Part shown: piece after piece, positions 12,407-24,213 of the stretch
Numbering within the stretch: position 1 is the first letter of the stretch
How the letters are laid out: every line of letters starts with the position of its first letter
Assembly: GCF_048128805.1 (NCBI RefSeq)
Contig: NC_135999.1
Location: 19,346,190-19,410,189 of the forward strand
From: Centroberyx gerrardi
Lineage: Eukaryota; Chordata; Actinopteri; Beryciformes; Berycidae
DNA length: 64,000 bases
Direction of reading: 5' to 3'
Translations under genes and position numbers: made by a program
The notes under the pieces: generated by a model
What the model saw: only the letters and a program-made list of their open reading frames with translations
Databases searched by the model: none
What the model was told of the DNA's origin: nothing

Positions 12407-15400
12407 CAGAGAGAGAGAGAGGAGAGAGAGCATGATTCCCAGTGGTAATGGATTTACTGGCCTACCTTGGAGACAGTTCAGTTTGCAAGCTCAAAGGCAC
12501 AACAAATGTAAACAAGCCCAATCTTTGAAAGCTGATTTCACAGAAGTTTTGGTTGGTTGCTACATGCCAATGTCTGACTGGCTGACTGATGCTCAGGCTG
12601 CTGAATCAGCTTTATAGGCCTGTATGTCTATTGCATGGAGCACTGATGCCATCTGACTCGGGACGTCTTTCAGGGTGTCTCGGCTGTCATGCATGTATGT
12701 CTCAATTCAGTTGTTTGCAGTGAGCTGATGTGCACTAATTAGGCCAACATCAACCCAAATTGCAGTCAACATTATGGTCGGCCGTAGCTCTTCCCATACA
12801 CTTATACTCGGCTGTATTAGGCCAATTTTCGTCTGTGTCAGTTATAAGGAAGATGCACGGAGGAAAAAAAATGCTTACCAGACAAGCTTTATGTGCAGTT
12901 GTGCACTGGAGTGGGGGGAGGGAGAGAGAGAAAGGGGAGAGGGCGGCTGACGGTGCTCGCCCCTTCCAGCGACAGAGAGGAGAGAGGAGCAAATGCATTG
13001 CAGAGGGAGAGGAGGAGGGCCTACAGCTATTGTTCATGTCCTCCCGTGAACAAAGGGCTCATCGGGGTCCGTATGTAAACCCACAGCAGGCTTCAGCCTA
13101 CTGACAAGGCCTCATGCGGGACAAAACATAACCGACCGACTCCCGCAATCTAGGTTTCTTTCTTTTCAACCTTCGCGACTTGAGAAGATTTTTTTTATTC
13201 CAATTCAGTGGGACGTATTGGTTGGTACGTTGCGTCCAGCCAACCGCCGTCCAGCGGGCCTATCCGTTTTTACGCACGGAGCGTACACACGGTCTATCAT
13301 CACGGATCTGTAAACATCAATTTTCTGATAGGACTTCTTAGCAGGTAAAGGGTCGGTTTTCTGAAACACACGCTCTGACTGATATGTCTAGCTACTGTAG
13401 CTATCAAATATACGTTTACGTGCTACCCGGTTGTAGTTTCTCGTCTTATTTCGGTGCTTTCTCACTAAAAAAGGTTTTAACGCTAAGATGTTAGCAACAT
13501 AGCTAACAGTAGCTAACTGGATACTACCAGCTTGCTAACGTTAGCCTGGCAGGGCTGTGTGCCCTGTGGGCCTATAAGGCAATGTTGTGTGCAATCAGCG
13601 TTTTGGCGATTGAAAGTGTTACAATTATTTACGATGCTTGGTGTGTGTTTCCGTGGCAGTCTTGTTAGTTACTGTTGGTTGGCATAAAATAGCTAGCGCA
13701 CCCAAATCACCTGTGTTCAGCGTTGTAACGTAGCTAACTAGGTGCTAGCAGTATACGCTTGCTCCCTTTCTAATTGCCATTGTAGCCAGATAACTCTATG
13801 CCAAATGTGGTCTATGTTATAAACTACTCAGGTAGTGTTAAAGTGTACAATATCCAATATTCCACGCCAATTTTGTAAAGAGCCAATGGTATAATATCGC
13901 CTGTTCCGTTTTGATGTGAGACTCCTAGTCCTAGCAATCATGGTGGCAATCTGGAGTGGTTGGAGTCGAGAAACAATGAAAGGTTATTGTTATTTCGAGG
14001 CAATTTCCAAGTGTTTATGGAATTTTCGTTATGGAATTCAGCTGAAAGCTAATGTCAGATTTGTGTACACCATCCATGGCACTCGACATTTAGCTTTGAC
14101 TGTCAAATTTGCTCTGAAAGTTGGTTAACGTAGGTTACCGTCATGCAACGCATCACTCAAGGCCAGGAAGTAAGTGTGTGTGTATATGTGTGTGTATGTA
14201 TGTATTTTGTGAGATGGAGGGAAGAGCATGATTCCCAGTAGAGGAAGTGGAGTCTAGCTGATGTGATTGTGACGGTCTGTCATTAACCACTAACAGGAGG
14301 GGAAAGGAGCTAATGGAGCTCTCAACAACTAATGGACACATAACCATCGATTATTTATTTATTTATCAGCCCATTTGTTTTCCTCTGGTGATGCAGGCAT
14401 CATTGTGGGCTCACACAGTAAACAACTTGTTTTTACACTGAATGAAGGTAGGGCTTTAAATGGATGGGTCATGGCTAAGTTGTTTTTTGCCATGTGATGG
14501 ATGTGATTCTTGTTTTAAAGATGCACTTGACTTCCTGGCAAAACTTTTCTTCATTTATTTATTTGAATACATTTCCTTCTGATGTACCTCTAGGCGTATA
14601 AGAGGTATGGCAGGATTTGTGGCCACTGTTATACATAGCAATCATGTTAGAATTGAAGCCAGTAGTGTGGTAGGTCAACACAGGCATGACCTCTCTCCTT
14701 ACCAACAGGTCGGCCTATATATGTGATGACACAGAACTGACCAGTTACTAAAGAGAACAGAAACTTGTCTGTTAGATATATCCTAATTTGAGGCTTGCTT
14801 TTAAATGGCTGTGAATATGAAAGATTTGAAGATTTATCCTAGAGTTAGGCTACCTGTCCCTCTCACCACTTTTTGTGTGTGTGTTTGTATGACTCTCTCT
14901 GCATATTTGTTATTATGTAGTACAGCAGAAGAACTTTGAGAAATAATACAGTGTCAAAAGAGTCAGTTCATTTGCCTATTTTCACTCAGGAGATGGTATT
15001 TCTCTCTCAAGTGTGGCTATATAATTAAAATGGATAGATCACATCGTTGCAATGTTCTCAAATCACTGTTCTCCTCTGCTTGGTTGAATAGCAATTTCTG
15101 TTAATTTAACTCCAACTTATTCCTCACTGTCAGTCTGTATCTCTGTATCACACACACAGTGTCAGTGAGATGTTTAATATGCAGAGACAAGACGGGGGGG
15201 GGACATTAATGAGGCGGGGCTTCGCCGTGGCGACGGCAGAGGTCGTGACCTAGCGGCCGCCACGCCTGGATGGCCTTTATAGTAGAGCTGGGCAATTAGA
15301 GTAGAGGAGGAGGCGGAGCTGTGTGTGTGTGTGTGTGGGAGAGAGAGAGGAGGATTCATCAGTTTTTGTCTGTGTGTGAATGGGGTCAGTATTGGGCTGT

Positions 15401-18400
15401 TGGTGTTTGATAGACCTTAGGATGTTATTTAGAGAGAGTTAAGGCAGACCAGTTGGAGAGTGATGGATTCTGGAGCACATCCTGAAAAGGAAGATCTCTC
15501 CTCATCACATGGGTGTTTTGTGCCTTCATGCAACAAGAATGGTGTTTTGGGAATGACCTGTGAATGAGTGCAGCCAACTGAAACTGGGCCATACTGGCTA
15601 TCTCGGGCTGCACGTGCATTCACCCTCACGTGATGCAGTCATTCTTTGAAGTGTCCCTCCAAAAATGTATGGCTACAGTGAAAAATATGGTATATTTTGC
15701 CAGCATACGGGCAAACCATTGCAAAGCAGACAAGTTCAGCGAGCGTACAAACCATGTTTTCATGTTCTCTCATTTGTGTTGTTTCTAAGCTGTGTCATCT
15801 CCTCACCTCTCTTCCAGGCTGTTCCTCCAAGTCGTTCAAGCTGTACTCCCCCAAGGAGCCCCCCAACGGTAGCGCCTTTCCCCCCTTCCACCCCGGCACC
15901 ATGCTGGACAGAGATGTGGGGTGAGTTTCGTGTCTGTGTGTCTGCTGAGTGAGTTTGGGTGAGTGACTGTCTTGCTGAGTCAGCTCTTGACAGGCGGTTA
16001 GCCTCTCGTGTCAGATCAAGCCAACAGGAAGCGGAGCAGCCAATATCTGTCGTTGCTGCTGTTTCATACAGGTTGTGTTGTGGTATTGTTAGTTGTGTTA
16101 TTGCACTCTGGGTTTACAGCAGTTAAAGTGCAGTGTCTGCATTTTAAAATCAATAGGGCAAAACTACTTGATTATGTTAACTCTAGGACCAGGCTTTTAA
16201 CGCTTTATCAGGAATTCAGCAGGTACTCTTAACTTTTTACAAGTCTAGTCATAAGTATGAAAACTCCAAGTAGCAATAAACTTGATTTGACTTCTTCTGT
16301 AGCTGGAAATGGCTGGGGGATATACCTGTGTTGACGGTTAAGATTCTGGAAAGTGTGTACTGTGCGCCTCTGCTTGTTTCTTTGCAGTGAGCTTGTCAGA
16401 TGCAGTGTGTGTGTGTGTGTATTGAGAGGTGTTGTGTCATTTACTGTGTCTCCCTCTATCATCCAATTTGTGCCATGTTTGGCTAGTGTCCCAGGATCCT
16501 AGGAAGACAGACTAGCTCCTAGAGGGGGGCATATTAGCATCATAACCTTTTAATAATCTCTCTCTGCTCTCTCTCTCTCTCTCTCTCTCTCCCTCTCTGA
16601 CTCTTGTTTCTCCAGTCCCACCCCGATGTACCCTCCCACATACCTGGAGCCAGGAATAGGGTAAGACCACATTACCTTCCATTATCTCTAACTGGTGTGA
16701 AAAAGGCAATACCCCAAGTACAGATAAGGCTGTGGCAAGTCGCGTTCTTATCTCACTTTCAATAGAGATTTTGCATTTAGTCTATGATAAGGCTAAACTA
16801 GGTTGTGAAACAGACCTAAAAGTATGGGAGCCACTCTGCTGAGCTCGACCAGGATATTTTTTGGGTTCACTCATATCTGTCATATTGCCATGAGCTAATG
16901 CCCCCCCCTTCTCATCCGCTGTCCTTTTTGTGCTCTGCTCCTCTCTGCTCCTCCTGTCTTTCTGTGGTGTTCAGGAGGCACACACCATATGGCAACCAGA
17001 CAGACTACAGAATATTTGAACTCAACAAACGGCTACAGAACTGGACAGAGGTATGCACACACAGACACACATGCACACACACAAAACCACCTGGAAAACT
17101 ATTTTGGTAACTGATGATTGATTGATTTCCCCCCCCCCCTCCACGCTGTAGGAGTGTGATAACCTGTGGTGGGATGCGTTTACTACAGAGTTCTTCGAGG
17201 ATGACGCCATGTTGACCATTACCTTTTGTCTGGAGGACGGACCCAAACGCTACAGTAAGAAACAAAATCATTGGAACATATTCACTTTGGCACACATGCA
17301 CACGCCTCACCTCGCTCTCTTTTCGTAGCATTCTGTCCTCTTAATACCAAGTCCTGCAACCACAAATATACTGCACAATATGGTAATGTCTTCTTCTCAA
17401 TACTTCCTGTGTTTTCTCCCCTCCTCTCCAGCAATTGGCCGGACGTTGATTCCGAGGTACTTCCGGAGTATATTCGAGGGGGGTGCCACTGAGCTCTACT
17501 ATGTGCTGAAACATCCCAAGGAGTCCTTCCACAATAACTTTGTCTCCCTTGACTGTGATCAGTGCACCATGGTCACCCAGAATGGCAAGCCCATGTTCAC
17601 ACAGGTGTGTATGCGTGCATGTGTATGTCTGTCTTTCTGATTTTGTCATGAGGCCTACAGGGTTCCCACACTCCTGGAAGTCATGGAATTTAAAATGAGA
17701 ATTTTCCAGTCCTGAAAAAGTTTTGGAAAAGTCATGAAATTTTATTTGTGAAGTTAATGATTTTTTTCTTGAATACTATCAAATGTCACAAAAAGCTGTA
17801 ACTGGCTCCGAAACGGTCTAGACCTCCCTGTTGGAGGAAAATATTGTTGGTTGCTGACTGTTTTTTGTTGACAGAGTTAAAATAGTATTATAATCCTTGC
17901 TTTTAAAGTGAAAAACAAACTAATGGTTAAAGTTAGTGTAGTTGATGGTTACTTTTTAATTCAGTCTCATTCAAATGTGGCCATGGAGATTTGAAAAGGG
18001 TCATGGGAAAGTTTTTAAATTTCATCATTGAAAAGGGCCTAGAAATCATCTCTGAGTTACACAAACTGCATCAAATACAGATCACTTGCAAATTAAGGGT
18101 GTACTGGGTGTACTGGGCCACTCATATGCAAGTTGCTCCACCCCCAAAATGAGTTTGGGCCAAGCCTGATTCTTGTCACACGATCAAAAATAAGTGGACA
18201 TGTGACTGAAAGGCCAACGCTAACATCTGGGTGGGGAAAGAGAATGTGTAACGCCCTGCCCTGCAGCAGCTACTGTGAAGATGCCAACCACTTTAACCCT
18301 TAACTGCGTATGTAGTGGTATGAACGTGAAGCAAGGTGTGCTGGAATAAAGTTCTAAAAAGCCAGTAAGATTACTGTGTACTGTGGTTGTAAACTTGGTC

Positions 18401-20154
18401 GCAAGTCACTTGATAGTTTGATGTTTCTTCAGTGCTTCGATTCCCGCAACTTACCCCTCTCTTAAACCTGTAACTTTTGCTTAAATCTGTAACTCGTACT
18501 TCTCTTTGTGTCACAGAAAGTACAACTGTCTCTGCATCACTTTTAGAGTTCATTTGTTATGTACTGACCTCAGTCCTCTGACCTGCCCTAGGTGTGTGTG
18601 GAGGGGCGCTTGTACCTGGAGTTCATGTTTGACGACATGATGAGGATAAAGACGTGGCACTTCAGCATCAGACAACACCGTGAACTCATCCCCCGCAGTA
18701 TACTGGCCATGCATGTGAGTGGATATACAGTTGGAATGGGAATCTACGCAGAGGCACATGGTTTGTTGATGTGTGTGTGTGTGTGTGAGTGCGTCTGTCA
18801 GCTTTGTGACCGTTGTGTTGTTGATGTCCCAGGCCCAGGACCCGCAGATGCTGGACCAGCTGTCCAAGAACATCACAAGATGTGGCCTGTCCAACTCCAC
18901 CCTTAACTACCTCCGAGTAAGTAAAGCACACATTCAACATTATACTTAAAGAGTGATACTAGTGTTGATTCCATCATGGGCAAAAATGTCCCTAACTGCA
19001 GGGTTCACTTTTGTTATTTCGACCTATGAAATGTATGCAGGCTGACACTGAATTGACCCCAAGTCCTGGTAACCCTGCCCCTCCCCATGCAAAATGTTTC
19101 ATTCATAACAGTGTCTACTTTTACACGGACAGCTATAATCCGATATTAACCTGATTAAGACAATACTCTAATTAAGAAATTGGCATGTAAACAGCATTTT
19201 CTGATCACCGTAACCCGAATAAGGTCATAGTCGGAATAAGTGTAATTGCATTAATACATGTGGAGTATTCCGATTTTAGCCGCATTATTGAAAGGCATTT
19301 TAGACGTGTATACGCCTTAAACCAACTATTACTCTCTATTGGAGTATTTTTGGCTTTTTGCAACACAAGTGTCAATCCAACTGCTTGACGACGCAGGCTC
19401 TGCCTTCAGCGGTTGCGATCTTGTTTACAGAGGAAAAAGATGAGTGACACCAGAAAAAACAAGTCCCAACATTTTTGGGGTGAGGCTGAAACTGTCACCA
19501 TGCTCTATGGTCTGTTTGCACCTTCAATAAAGGCTTGAACTGTCTGTGTGCTCCAGTGATTCTCCTTTGTCCTATTAATCGGACTTTGCTCTGTAGCATG
19601 TAAAAGGGAATATTAATGGAATAGTTCTGTAAACAACCCATGTTAAAGCTTAATTAGAATATTGTTTTATTTAGATTATTGCTGTCATCTAAACATAGTG
19701 TGAACAACCATGCTTTGCAGCAGTGACACTGAAATGTATTCACAATGATGCAATACCAATGCAAACATAATCTGAAGACTTTAGGGTTTTTGGACTCAGT
19801 AGTAGCTGTGAGCTAAGTACTACTGAGATATAAACAGACTGAAATTATATCAGAAAGGGTAAATGTAAAGAGGGAGACAGAGTGGAGATGAGTGGGGGGA
19901 AACGTTCACACAGGCAGGATCCTTAAAGGCTGCACACTTTCTGCTGTATTTTATCATGGAGATAAACATTGCTGACTAAACGTTTTGTACTCCCCACCCT
20001 GCTGTCTTTCCTCCCACCTCCAGCTGTGTGTGATTCTGGAGCCCATGCAGGAGCTGATGTCCAGACACAAGACGTACAGCCTCAGCCCCAGAGACTGCCT
20101 CAAGACCTGCCTCTTCCAGAAATGGCAGAGGATGGTGGCACCACCAGGTAGGTG

Positions 20155-20198
<44 letters not shown>

Positions 20199-21818
20199 AA
20201 CAAATTTTCTAACTCCTTCTTTCCCTTCTCTTTAGCTGAGCCAGCAAGACAGGCCCCTAACAAGCGGCGGAAGCGTAAGATGTCAGGTGGCAGCACCATT
20301 AGTGGAGGAGGAGGAACCAATAACAACACCAACAGCAAGAAGAAGAGCCCTGCCAGCGGCTTCCCTCTGTCCAGCCAGGTTCCAGTGAGTATCTCAGTGC
20401 CATCTACTGACTCTACTTTGCTATTACACTTCTGTCAGAAACCATTAGTACTTTGTTCATAGATAGACAAGTACTTCATTTATCCTGGAAGCAAATTCAA
20501 TTTTCACAACAGCAACAAACTTAACCAAAACATGGAAAAAAAAATACTGTCAAGAAAGTATATAAAGGTCCAGGCACAACTGTGAGTCAAGTATAAAATG
20601 TCTTTATTTGGAGAGCAAAGAGTTACACCACCACCAATGTGTGTCAGTTACACCTTCCTCAGGATGTACAAAAGTCCCAATCCATGAGCACCTATGAAGT
20701 TGGTTTGAAATCCTGATGCAATTCTTCACCAAATAATAGTTATTGTGTTTGACAGCACAATATGTATGGCAGTGCTGTATACTATATACATGGAAAGTAC
20801 ACTCCTAGAAGAGTGACTTTCTGTTTTAGTTCACCTCCTCTTTTTCAGAATGGCCCATTACACCCATTCCTCCCTATTGAAATTATATATTAATTAGGGA
20901 TGCACATTTAAAAGATTTTTCTTGATCAACTTTTACTCAGGTTAACAAACAAGTGATTGATGTTCGCTGGACCCAAGTCTGTTATGCAACTATAAATTTG
21001 CAGGTGACTTTTGAAGCAGAGAGATGCCTTCCTTCCATCTAAATTCAAATTTAATCAATACATAAATCAATACCTTTATTGACTCCTTTATGACAATTAA
21101 GGTATGCTACAACTAATTCAATTAAAATATTGAAACAGGGTGATAGAAAAATTGTTTGTTAAAAAGATATAAAACAAAGGCAACTGCCCTATTCTGCTCC
21201 TGGTCTAGTATATTGCTGATAATATTTTCAAACCTGTGACAAATTAGAACATGACACTGACTGTAGTGCTTGATGTTTAACATGTAAACATCCAGACAGA
21301 ACTTGTGCTTGTTTACTTCATTTTCCCGAGTGCGGAAACTTTATTTAGACCTACATCTGACTTTAATACATTCATGTCTACATCCTCCTCAGTAAGCTAT
21401 ATGTCTCCCTCTTGTGGCCATTTTAAATATAACAGTTTCCCCTCAGTGAGGCCACTGGAGACAAGTTCATCACCACACCATATACTGATATAACAATATA
21501 ACAACGGACATTCATAAATCGATTATTCATGAACATCCCTACTATTAATTGTCTGTCTGCCGCTAATAACGGTTTTCCTCTCTGCAGGATGTGATGGTGG
21601 TGGGAGAGCCCACACTGATGGGAGGGGAGTTTGGCGACGAGGACGAGCGTCTGATCACGCGGCTGGAGAACACGCAGTTCGACGCGGCCAACGGCATCGA
21701 CGACGAGGACAGCTTCAACAACTCTCCGGCGCTGGGGGCCAACTCCCCCTGGAACAACAAGGCCCCCTCCAGCCAGGAGAGCAAGAGCGACAACCCCACC
21801 TCACAGGCATCGCAGTAG
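2724..21818 (+). CDS. ldb1: LIM domain-binding protein 1 (Ldb1/CLIM2/NLI), complete, 11 coding exons, 412 aa
   Basis: Nuclear adaptor that dimerises and bridges LIM-homeodomain and LMO proteins to enhancers and promoters. Exons: 2724-2751, 15818-15920, 16616-16660, 16975-17050, 17152-17254, 17432-17604, 18592-18714, 18833-18916, 20024-20147, 20236-20384, 21588-21818. All junctions are GT-AG and phases are consistent; the coding total is 1239 nt including TAG. The protein begins [10 protein letters not shown], one Gly longer than mammalian MSVGCACPG. The Ldb/Chip dimerisation region is about residues 55-240 and includes [17 protein letters not shown] basic nuclear signal KRRKRK lies at 296-301. 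The LIM-interaction domain starts at residue 337 ([20 protein letters not shown]), exactly at the last exon. The ending NPTSQASQ matches LDB1; LDB2 has a different N terminus and tail. ATG15901 in exon 2 (MLDRDVG) corresponds to the known short-isoform start. Whether this is the a or b fish paralogue cannot be told. Confidence 0.97.
7031..7082. repeat. (GA)n microsatellite
   Basis: About 26 GA units in ldb1 intron 1. Confidence 0.95.
8041..8480. promoter_or_regulatory. Candidate conserved non-coding enhancer in ldb1 intron 1
   Basis: Single-copy DNA with several homeodomain-type cores (TTAATTAT, CAATTAAG), SOX-type AACAAT cores and a perfect 7-bp inverted repeat GTCTCAT-GCA-ATGAGAC at 8200-8216. 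It stands out from the dinucleotide-repeat DNA around it. No coding frame is evident. Enhancer function is inferred from composition only. Confidence 0.25.
9174..9293. repeat. (GA)n microsatellite, interrupted
   Basis: About 33 uninterrupted GA units and then interrupted GA, ending about 75 bp before the candidate alternative ldb1 exon. Confidence 0.95.
9369..9402 (+). CDS. ldb1: Candidate alternative first coding exon of ldb1 ([11 protein letters not shown])
   Basis: ATGG in a strong start context (ACAAAATGGC) opens 34 coding bases reading [11 protein letters not shown] plus one base. They end at a consensus donor AG|GTAAGT. The phase is identical to that of the standard exon 1 (28 nt, also one base over), so splicing to 15818 gives [22 protein letters not shown] in frame. 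It lies inside ldb1 intron 1, just after a long GA microsatellite. The sequence shows the open frame, donor and phase match; use as a real exon is inferred. I do not remember this N terminus from human LDB1. Confidence 0.5.
10062..10148. repeat. Compound (CA)n microsatellite
   Basis: Two CA tracts separated by GGCACAGACACACAGG in ldb1 intron 1. Confidence 0.9.
10790..11232 (+). mobile_element. Non-LTR retrotransposon 3' end (fish L2/Rex-like tail)
   Basis: T-rich 3' region with TTGCTGCACCCATGGGCTCTTCC, CCTTATAAGGTTTTTGTTGGG and the terminal GGGCTAGAGAAATAAACTTGACTTGAC typical of fish LINE tails. No reverse-transcriptase frame remains. Confidence 0.6.
11798..11981 (-). mobile_element. tRNA-derived SINE with 13-bp target-site duplication (orientation +)
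   Basis: The body at 11811-11968 reads on the + strand (strand field marks insertion only loosely). It starts GGGCATCCTGGTGGCTCAGTTGG (A-box type), has a B box GGTTCAAATCC at 11860-11870 and ends in an (AAAAT)n tail. Perfect direct repeats AATCAGAAGCATG flank it at 11798-11810 and 11969-11981. The same family appears at 63663. Confidence 0.85.
13130..13760 (+). promoter_or_regulatory. ldb1: Possible alternative ldb1 promoter / non-coding first exon
   Basis: CpG-richer DNA (13200-13320) is followed by a donor-like GCAG|GTAAAG at 13341-13350 and then a cluster of GCTAGC/GCTAAC motifs with the palindrome GCTAACGTTAGC at 13534-13545. A transcript spliced from about 13344 to 15818 would have its first long-frame ATG at 15901, giving the short MLDRDVG isoform. 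There is no TATA box. This is an inference; the same motif recurs upstream of armh3. Confidence 0.3.
15190..15335. promoter_or_regulatory. GC-rich element with Sp1-type and palindromic nuclear-receptor-type motifs
   Basis: Contains GAGGCGGGGC (Sp1/KLF type, about 15211-15220), AGGTCGTGACCT at 15240-15251 (one base from the palindromic thyroid-response element AGGTCATGACCT), a NotI-like GCGGCCGC, GCCTTTATAG and CAATTAG. It lies about 500 bp upstream of ldb1 exon 2. The motifs are visible; the function is inferred. Confidence 0.3.
17659..18065. repeat. Interspersed fish repeat (GGGTTCCCACACT...GTCATGGAA type)
   Basis: Begins GGGTTCCCACACTCCTGGAAGTCATGG and carries repeated AAAAGTCATG / GGTCATGGGAAAG words. 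I recall this as a common dispersed element in fish DNA. Intron 6 of ldb1. Confidence 0.6.
19105..19650. mobile_element. Probable PIF/Harbinger-like non-autonomous DNA element
   Basis: Has repeated TAATCCGAT/CCGAATAAG/GGAATA words in both orientations near its ends. A short frame from about 19440 ([22 protein letters not shown]) resembles the start of a Myb/SANT-like transposon protein and soon stops. Class assignment is an inference. Intron 8 of ldb1. Confidence 0.5.
20157..20193. repeat. (CA)n microsatellite directly after an ldb1 donor
   Basis: About 18 CA units beginning 10 bp after the exon 9 donor. Confidence 0.95.
20460..20720. repeat. Short interspersed repeat fragments in ldb1 intron 10
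   Basis: AAGTACTTCATTTATCCTGG resembles a SINE tail. The stretch ACACCTTCCTCAGGATGTACAAAAG resembles another dispersed element. The rest of the intron to 21580 is AT-rich single-copy DNA with no gene signal. Confidence 0.35.
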
Positions 21819-22583
21819 AGCCCAGAGCCCCGCAACCTCAACACCAACCCCTCTCTCTGTCTCCTCCGCCCCCACCCCTCAACAGCCAGGAGAGCAACAG
21901 CAACACCCCCCCCCCCCCCCCCCCGCCACCTACCCAGACATCACTTTAGAGCCCAGAGTAGTCCAACAACTCCGACACAGGTAGCCCGATGGAGCTCAGA
22001 GTGCCAGAGGCTCGATGCGTCCTTCTCAGACATTGTAATCGAGCCCGGAGGAAGTATCATAAGTTTCATCATTTCATCGACTTCCTGATACTTAGGCTCT
22101 GTGTCCCAACTCTTCGTCATACCGGATAGATGTGAAAAAGGAAGGAGCAGAGACTTGCTGTAGGGGAGAACTGTGCAGACAGAGTCGTCCATATTGAAGT
22201 ATGCATGTAGGAAGAGGTGGGGTGAAGGGGACGGTGGCAGTGGGGCTTCGAGACGGTGGCAAGTTGCTTAGGGACGACTAGCCCACCTATCCTCTTAACA
22301 TGGCTCTCCATTCTGGTCTGCACTGTTGATGCGTTAAGTCATACTTATGTGGTGGCTGTCAGGAGAGAATATGAGTGTGTGTGTGTATGTGTGTATTGTG
22401 TGTGTGTGTGTGTGTGTGTGTGTGGAGGGAGAAACGGTCAATGTGAACATGAATTGGGGCTTTGCCAAAGCAGGTGGACCAGAATTGAGAACCAGCCTAT
22501 TAAACCATTGAAATTCACACACTAGTAGGAGAGATGTTCTGTGGCACTAGGGATATGTCTTATACATGCACACACACACACAA

Positions 22584-22618
<35 letters not shown>

Positions 22619-23860
22619 CACACACATATATACATGCACATAATGATTGAAGGATTCTGAATCCCCTAGTGCCCAAACCCTCTCTGATTAGACGACAGCA
22701 GATGCATCCTTTTGAACAGAGAGCATTTAAAACACACACATGCACATACACACAGTTACACATTTTAAGAGTTTTTATACAGTATCTATTTCCCTAGAAT
22801 GTTTTTTTAATTTGTATTAAACTCCTTCATTTCAATTGTTACTTTTTTATTTTCTACCAATATTGAAAAGCTACAGACCAAGGAGCAACACAGGACTTTT
22901 ATCCCTCCCCCCTCTAAAATATATTGTTTTTATCTTTTATGTTTATAAAAGAGAAATAATTTAGTGTGGATGTTTTTATTTTGTCTTTTTGTTCCTTTTT
23001 GGAGATTTGAATTTTTGTGTATTTGTGCTTGTATATTTAAGGTAGTAGCAAAGTTCTGTCTGACTGTAATAAAATGTATTCTTACTTAGATTTACCTAAA
23101 GCCATCCCGATCTAATGTAAAGAAAAACAAAAAAAGGAAAAAAGGAGAAAAAAACACTCATGAACCTTCCCTTCTTTCTTCCCACCCGCTCTTCCCTCCC
23201 TCCCTCTTTTTTAAAACTTGTGTAAATTAAATTACAAAACCCCAGGGGTACAAAGGCACCATTGAAAGGTGATTTTGGTATGTTTCAGTTTAATTTGTTG
23301 ATTTTTATTTATTTTGGAATCTTCAGATATTCATTCTCTTGTATATTTCATGTATACAGGGAATGATTTTTCACTTTACATCCATCAAGATTCTGTGTAC
23401 TGCCATTTTCAACTTGATGTCAAGTGAATTTGCTCACTCAATTTGTTAGCTAACCAGTGAATTTCATGTTTCATCACTGGCTGAAATCACAGGTTTTTAT
23501 TTGTTTTTGGCAAAATTGTCTTCATTTGTGTGGTCTCTTTCATAACCCACAGAGTGGTACCCTCAGTCATCCAAAAATCTTCTAAAACCAGCTTTACATC
23601 AGGTTCAATTGGCATATATTTAGTAGCAATGCTGAGTCTCTTTCTGTAAATACAGCTAAAGCTCTGTTATTGTTCTGTACATTTCCATTTCATCAGTTAT
23701 TTCCAGCAACAGTTATGATTGAGTTTGAATGGTGACTTGTACCTTTTGCAAACCCTGTAGAAAAATCATTGTTTGATATATATTTTTTTGATTTGGTTAG
23801 TTTTTGCCCTTGATAATTAATGTATGGTACCAATAAAAAGATACATTTTCACTTTAAAAG
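21819..23860 (+). other. ldb1: ldb1 3' untranslated region with poly(A) signals
   Basis: Follows the TAG stop. Contains a C homopolymer at about 21906-21924, GT and CA repeats (22375-22424, 22570-22616) and a T-rich distal part. AATAAA signals lie at 23068-23073 and 23832-23837; the latter, followed by a T-rich stretch at about 23878-23892, probably marks the distal end. Two signals suggest alternative 3' ends. Confidence 0.7.
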
Positions 23861-24126
23861 AACATGGAGTTTGTGATTATTTTTTTTTTTTGTACATATT
23901 GGAGCATTTTCAGACATGTTTAACAGTTCAGTGGATAAATGAAGTTAGTGCCAGTCTGTGATAGTGTTTCTAGGTCTCAGTCATATTTTAAGGTAGATAC
24001 CATCTTATTATTTCATAGCTATTGTGGGAGGGAAAGCTGGGCCAAGGCCTGGTTCCAGGTTTCCCTTGGCTCTTGGGTAGGTGTGACAGTGGGGAGTCCA
24101 ACGCTGTGAGACAGAGCAGCAGGGGC

Positions 24127-24128
<2 letters not shown>

Positions 24129-24212
<84 letters not shown>
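24129..24212. repeat. (CA)n microsatellite, about 42 units
   Basis: One of the two longest perfect dinucleotide arrays in the window, in the 3' flank of ldb1. Confidence 0.97.

Positions 24213-24213
<1 letters not shown>

Larger units (their letters stand above)
2752..15817 (+). other. ldb1: ldb1 intron 1 (13 kb)
   Basis: Long first intron with many GA/GT microsatellites (6.2-7.5, 9.0-9.3, 9.8-10.15, 12.3-12.43 kb). It also holds the candidate alternative exon at 9369, a non-LTR 3' tail (about 10.8-11.23 kb), a SINE with target-site duplication (11.8-12.0 kb), a CpG-richer stretch near 13.1-13.75 kb and a GC-rich element at 15.19-15.33 kb. Single-copy, homeobox-motif-rich stretches at 4.1-4.6 and 8.04-8.48 kb are candidate conserved non-coding elements. 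The remaining single-copy parts (2.8-4.1, 4.65-6.0, 7.5-8.0, 14-15.1 kb) show no coding signal. Confidence 0.75.

Noticed and set aside
24129..24212. Long Val-Cys or Thr-His peptides across CA/GT arrays, and Arg-Glu or Leu-Ser peptides across GA/CT arrays
   Set aside because: These are translations of dinucleotide microsatellites, not genes.
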